Shown: positions 63,504-64,000 of the stretch, piece after piece
Numbering within the stretch: position 1 is the first letter of the stretch
Layout of the letters: each line of letters opens with the position of its first letter
Source of the DNA: Asticcacaulis sp. MM231
GTDB taxonomy: Bacteria; Pseudomonadota; Alphaproteobacteria; Caulobacterales; Caulobacteraceae
Reading direction: 5' to 3'
Length of the DNA: 64,000 bases
Assembly: GCF_964186625.1 (NCBI RefSeq)
Contig: NZ_OZ075108.1
Location: forward strand, 2,170,001-2,234,000
Position numbers and translations under genes: made by a program
The notes under the pieces: model-generated
The model's database searches: none
Told to the model about the DNA's origin: nothing
The model's input: only the letters and a program-made list of their open reading frames with translations

Positions 63504-64000
63504 ATGTCTTCCAATAAAGTTCAACGCAGAAGCTTTCTTACCGGCCTGATCGGCGGCGTCAGCCTGGCCGCCACCGGTGCGCTCTCCGTGGGTACGTCCG
63601 CCGTCGCCAAGACCCGCGAACTGCTCAACGTCTCCTACGACCCCACCCGCGAGTTCTACACCGTCTATAACGCTGCTTTCAGCAAGTACTGGAAGGCCAA
63701 GACCGGCGAAGACATCACTATCCGCCAGAGCCATGGTGGTTCCGGTGCCCAGGCACGCTCGGTCATCGATGGCGTTCCCGCCGATGTGGTGACCCTGGCG
63801 CTCGCTGCCGACATTGACTCGATCTCGCAAAAGGCTGGCATCCTGCCGGCCAACTGGCAGACCCGCTTCCCGAAAAACTCGACGCCCTATGCCTCGACCA
63901 TCGTCTTCCTCGTGCGCAAAGGCAACCCGAAGAAGATCAAGGATTGGGACGATCTGATCCGTCTCGACGTTTCGGTTATCACACCGAATCCGAAAACCTC
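63504..64000 (+). CDS. Sulfate ABC transporter substrate-binding protein, 3' end outside window
   Basis: The first 165 residues of a periplasmic sulfate/thiosulfate-binding protein. A twin-arginine signal ([12 protein letters not shown]) is visible, then [20 protein letters not shown], the sulfate-site block [31 protein letters not shown] and [18 protein letters not shown]. The frame runs off the window end. The ATG at 63504 has AAGGA upstream. CysT, CysW and CysA genes are expected beyond. It is the last visible member of the sulfur set that starts at 61232. Confidence 0.95.
   Translation, partial: MSSNKVQRRSFLTGLIGGVSLAATGALSVGTSAVAKTRELLNVSYDPTREFYTVYNAAFSKYWKAKTGEDITIRQSHGGSGAQARSVIDGVPADVVTLALAADIDSISQKAGILPANWQTRFPKNSTPYASTIVFLVRKGNPKKIKDWDDLIRLDVSVITPNPKT

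Noticed and set aside
1..64000. CRISPR array, phage-defence operon, tRNA or rRNA genes
   Set aside because: No regularly spaced direct repeats with spacers, no recognised defence gene set other than the Phd/PIN pair, and no tRNA or rRNA sequence noticed by eye; a tRNA search program would be needed to exclude a missed tRNA.

Overview
The window looks like chromosomal DNA of an alphaproteobacterium of the Caulobacterales, most likely Caulobacteraceae (an Asticcacaulis-like organism is my best guess). The reasons are a class I (archaeal-type) lysyl-tRNA synthetase, a GGDEF-EAL protein with the GEDEF variant known from Caulobacter PdeA, two large TonB-dependent receptors, an aa3 oxidase operon in typical alphaproteobacterial order, a plant-type glutamate-cysteine ligase and fairly high GC. 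The genus is an inference; no rRNA or tRNA gene was found here.

Region 1-7100 is mobile DNA. It holds the 3' end of a serine recombinase gene, a truncated IS66 element (minus strand) that inserted into an older IS66 tnpC, the rest of that element with a UPF0149/SEC-C passenger gene, and a third IS66 operon (tnpA-tnpB-tnpC) with a coupled 90-residue passenger. A low-GC TonB-dependent receptor gene (7161-10334) follows.

Region 10.9-32.4 kb is ordinary chromosome: DUF1499 protein, phosphotransferase-kinase fusion, pdxH, J-domain protein with GNAT enzyme, dicarboxylate/amino-acid symporter, aroC, EF-hand lipoprotein (frameshifted), pirin, queC-queE for queuosine precursor synthesis, two thioesterases, two lineage-type hypothetical genes, an S24/LexA-like regulator, lysS, a TPR lipoprotein, a MerR regulator with a clear promoter-operator ahead of an acyl-CoA dehydrogenase, a serine hydrolase, a peroxiredoxin and AlgH.

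Region 32.4-42.4 kb holds a PdeA-like phosphodiesterase and the cytochrome c oxidase operon on the minus strand: ctaC-ctaD-ctaB-small membrane protein-ctaG-ctaE-DUF983-surf1-M16 peptidase. Subunits, haem O synthesis, copper delivery and assembly factors are thus made together. Many junctions overlap by 1-4 bases.

Region 42.7-60.1 kb holds tldD, a second TonB-dependent receptor, a POT peptide transporter, gshA, rsmE, an esterase, an M61 peptidase, a second (frameshifted) pirin in a coupled cluster with a glycosyltransferase, chrA and a CPA2 antiporter. Two palindromic intergenic repeats lie here.

Region 60.2-64 kb holds a Phd/PIN toxin-antitoxin pair and then an apparent sulfur-acquisition set: Rrf2 regulator, YezD-like protein, OprP-type porin and a Tat-type sulfate-binding protein cut by the window end. 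Three 9-bp operator-like boxes spaced exactly 26 bp apart precede the Rrf2 gene. I found no CRISPR array and no obviously new multi-gene system; the most interesting leads are the IS66 passenger genes, the 26-bp-phased boxes, and two frameshifts that both fall at the same GAACTC context.
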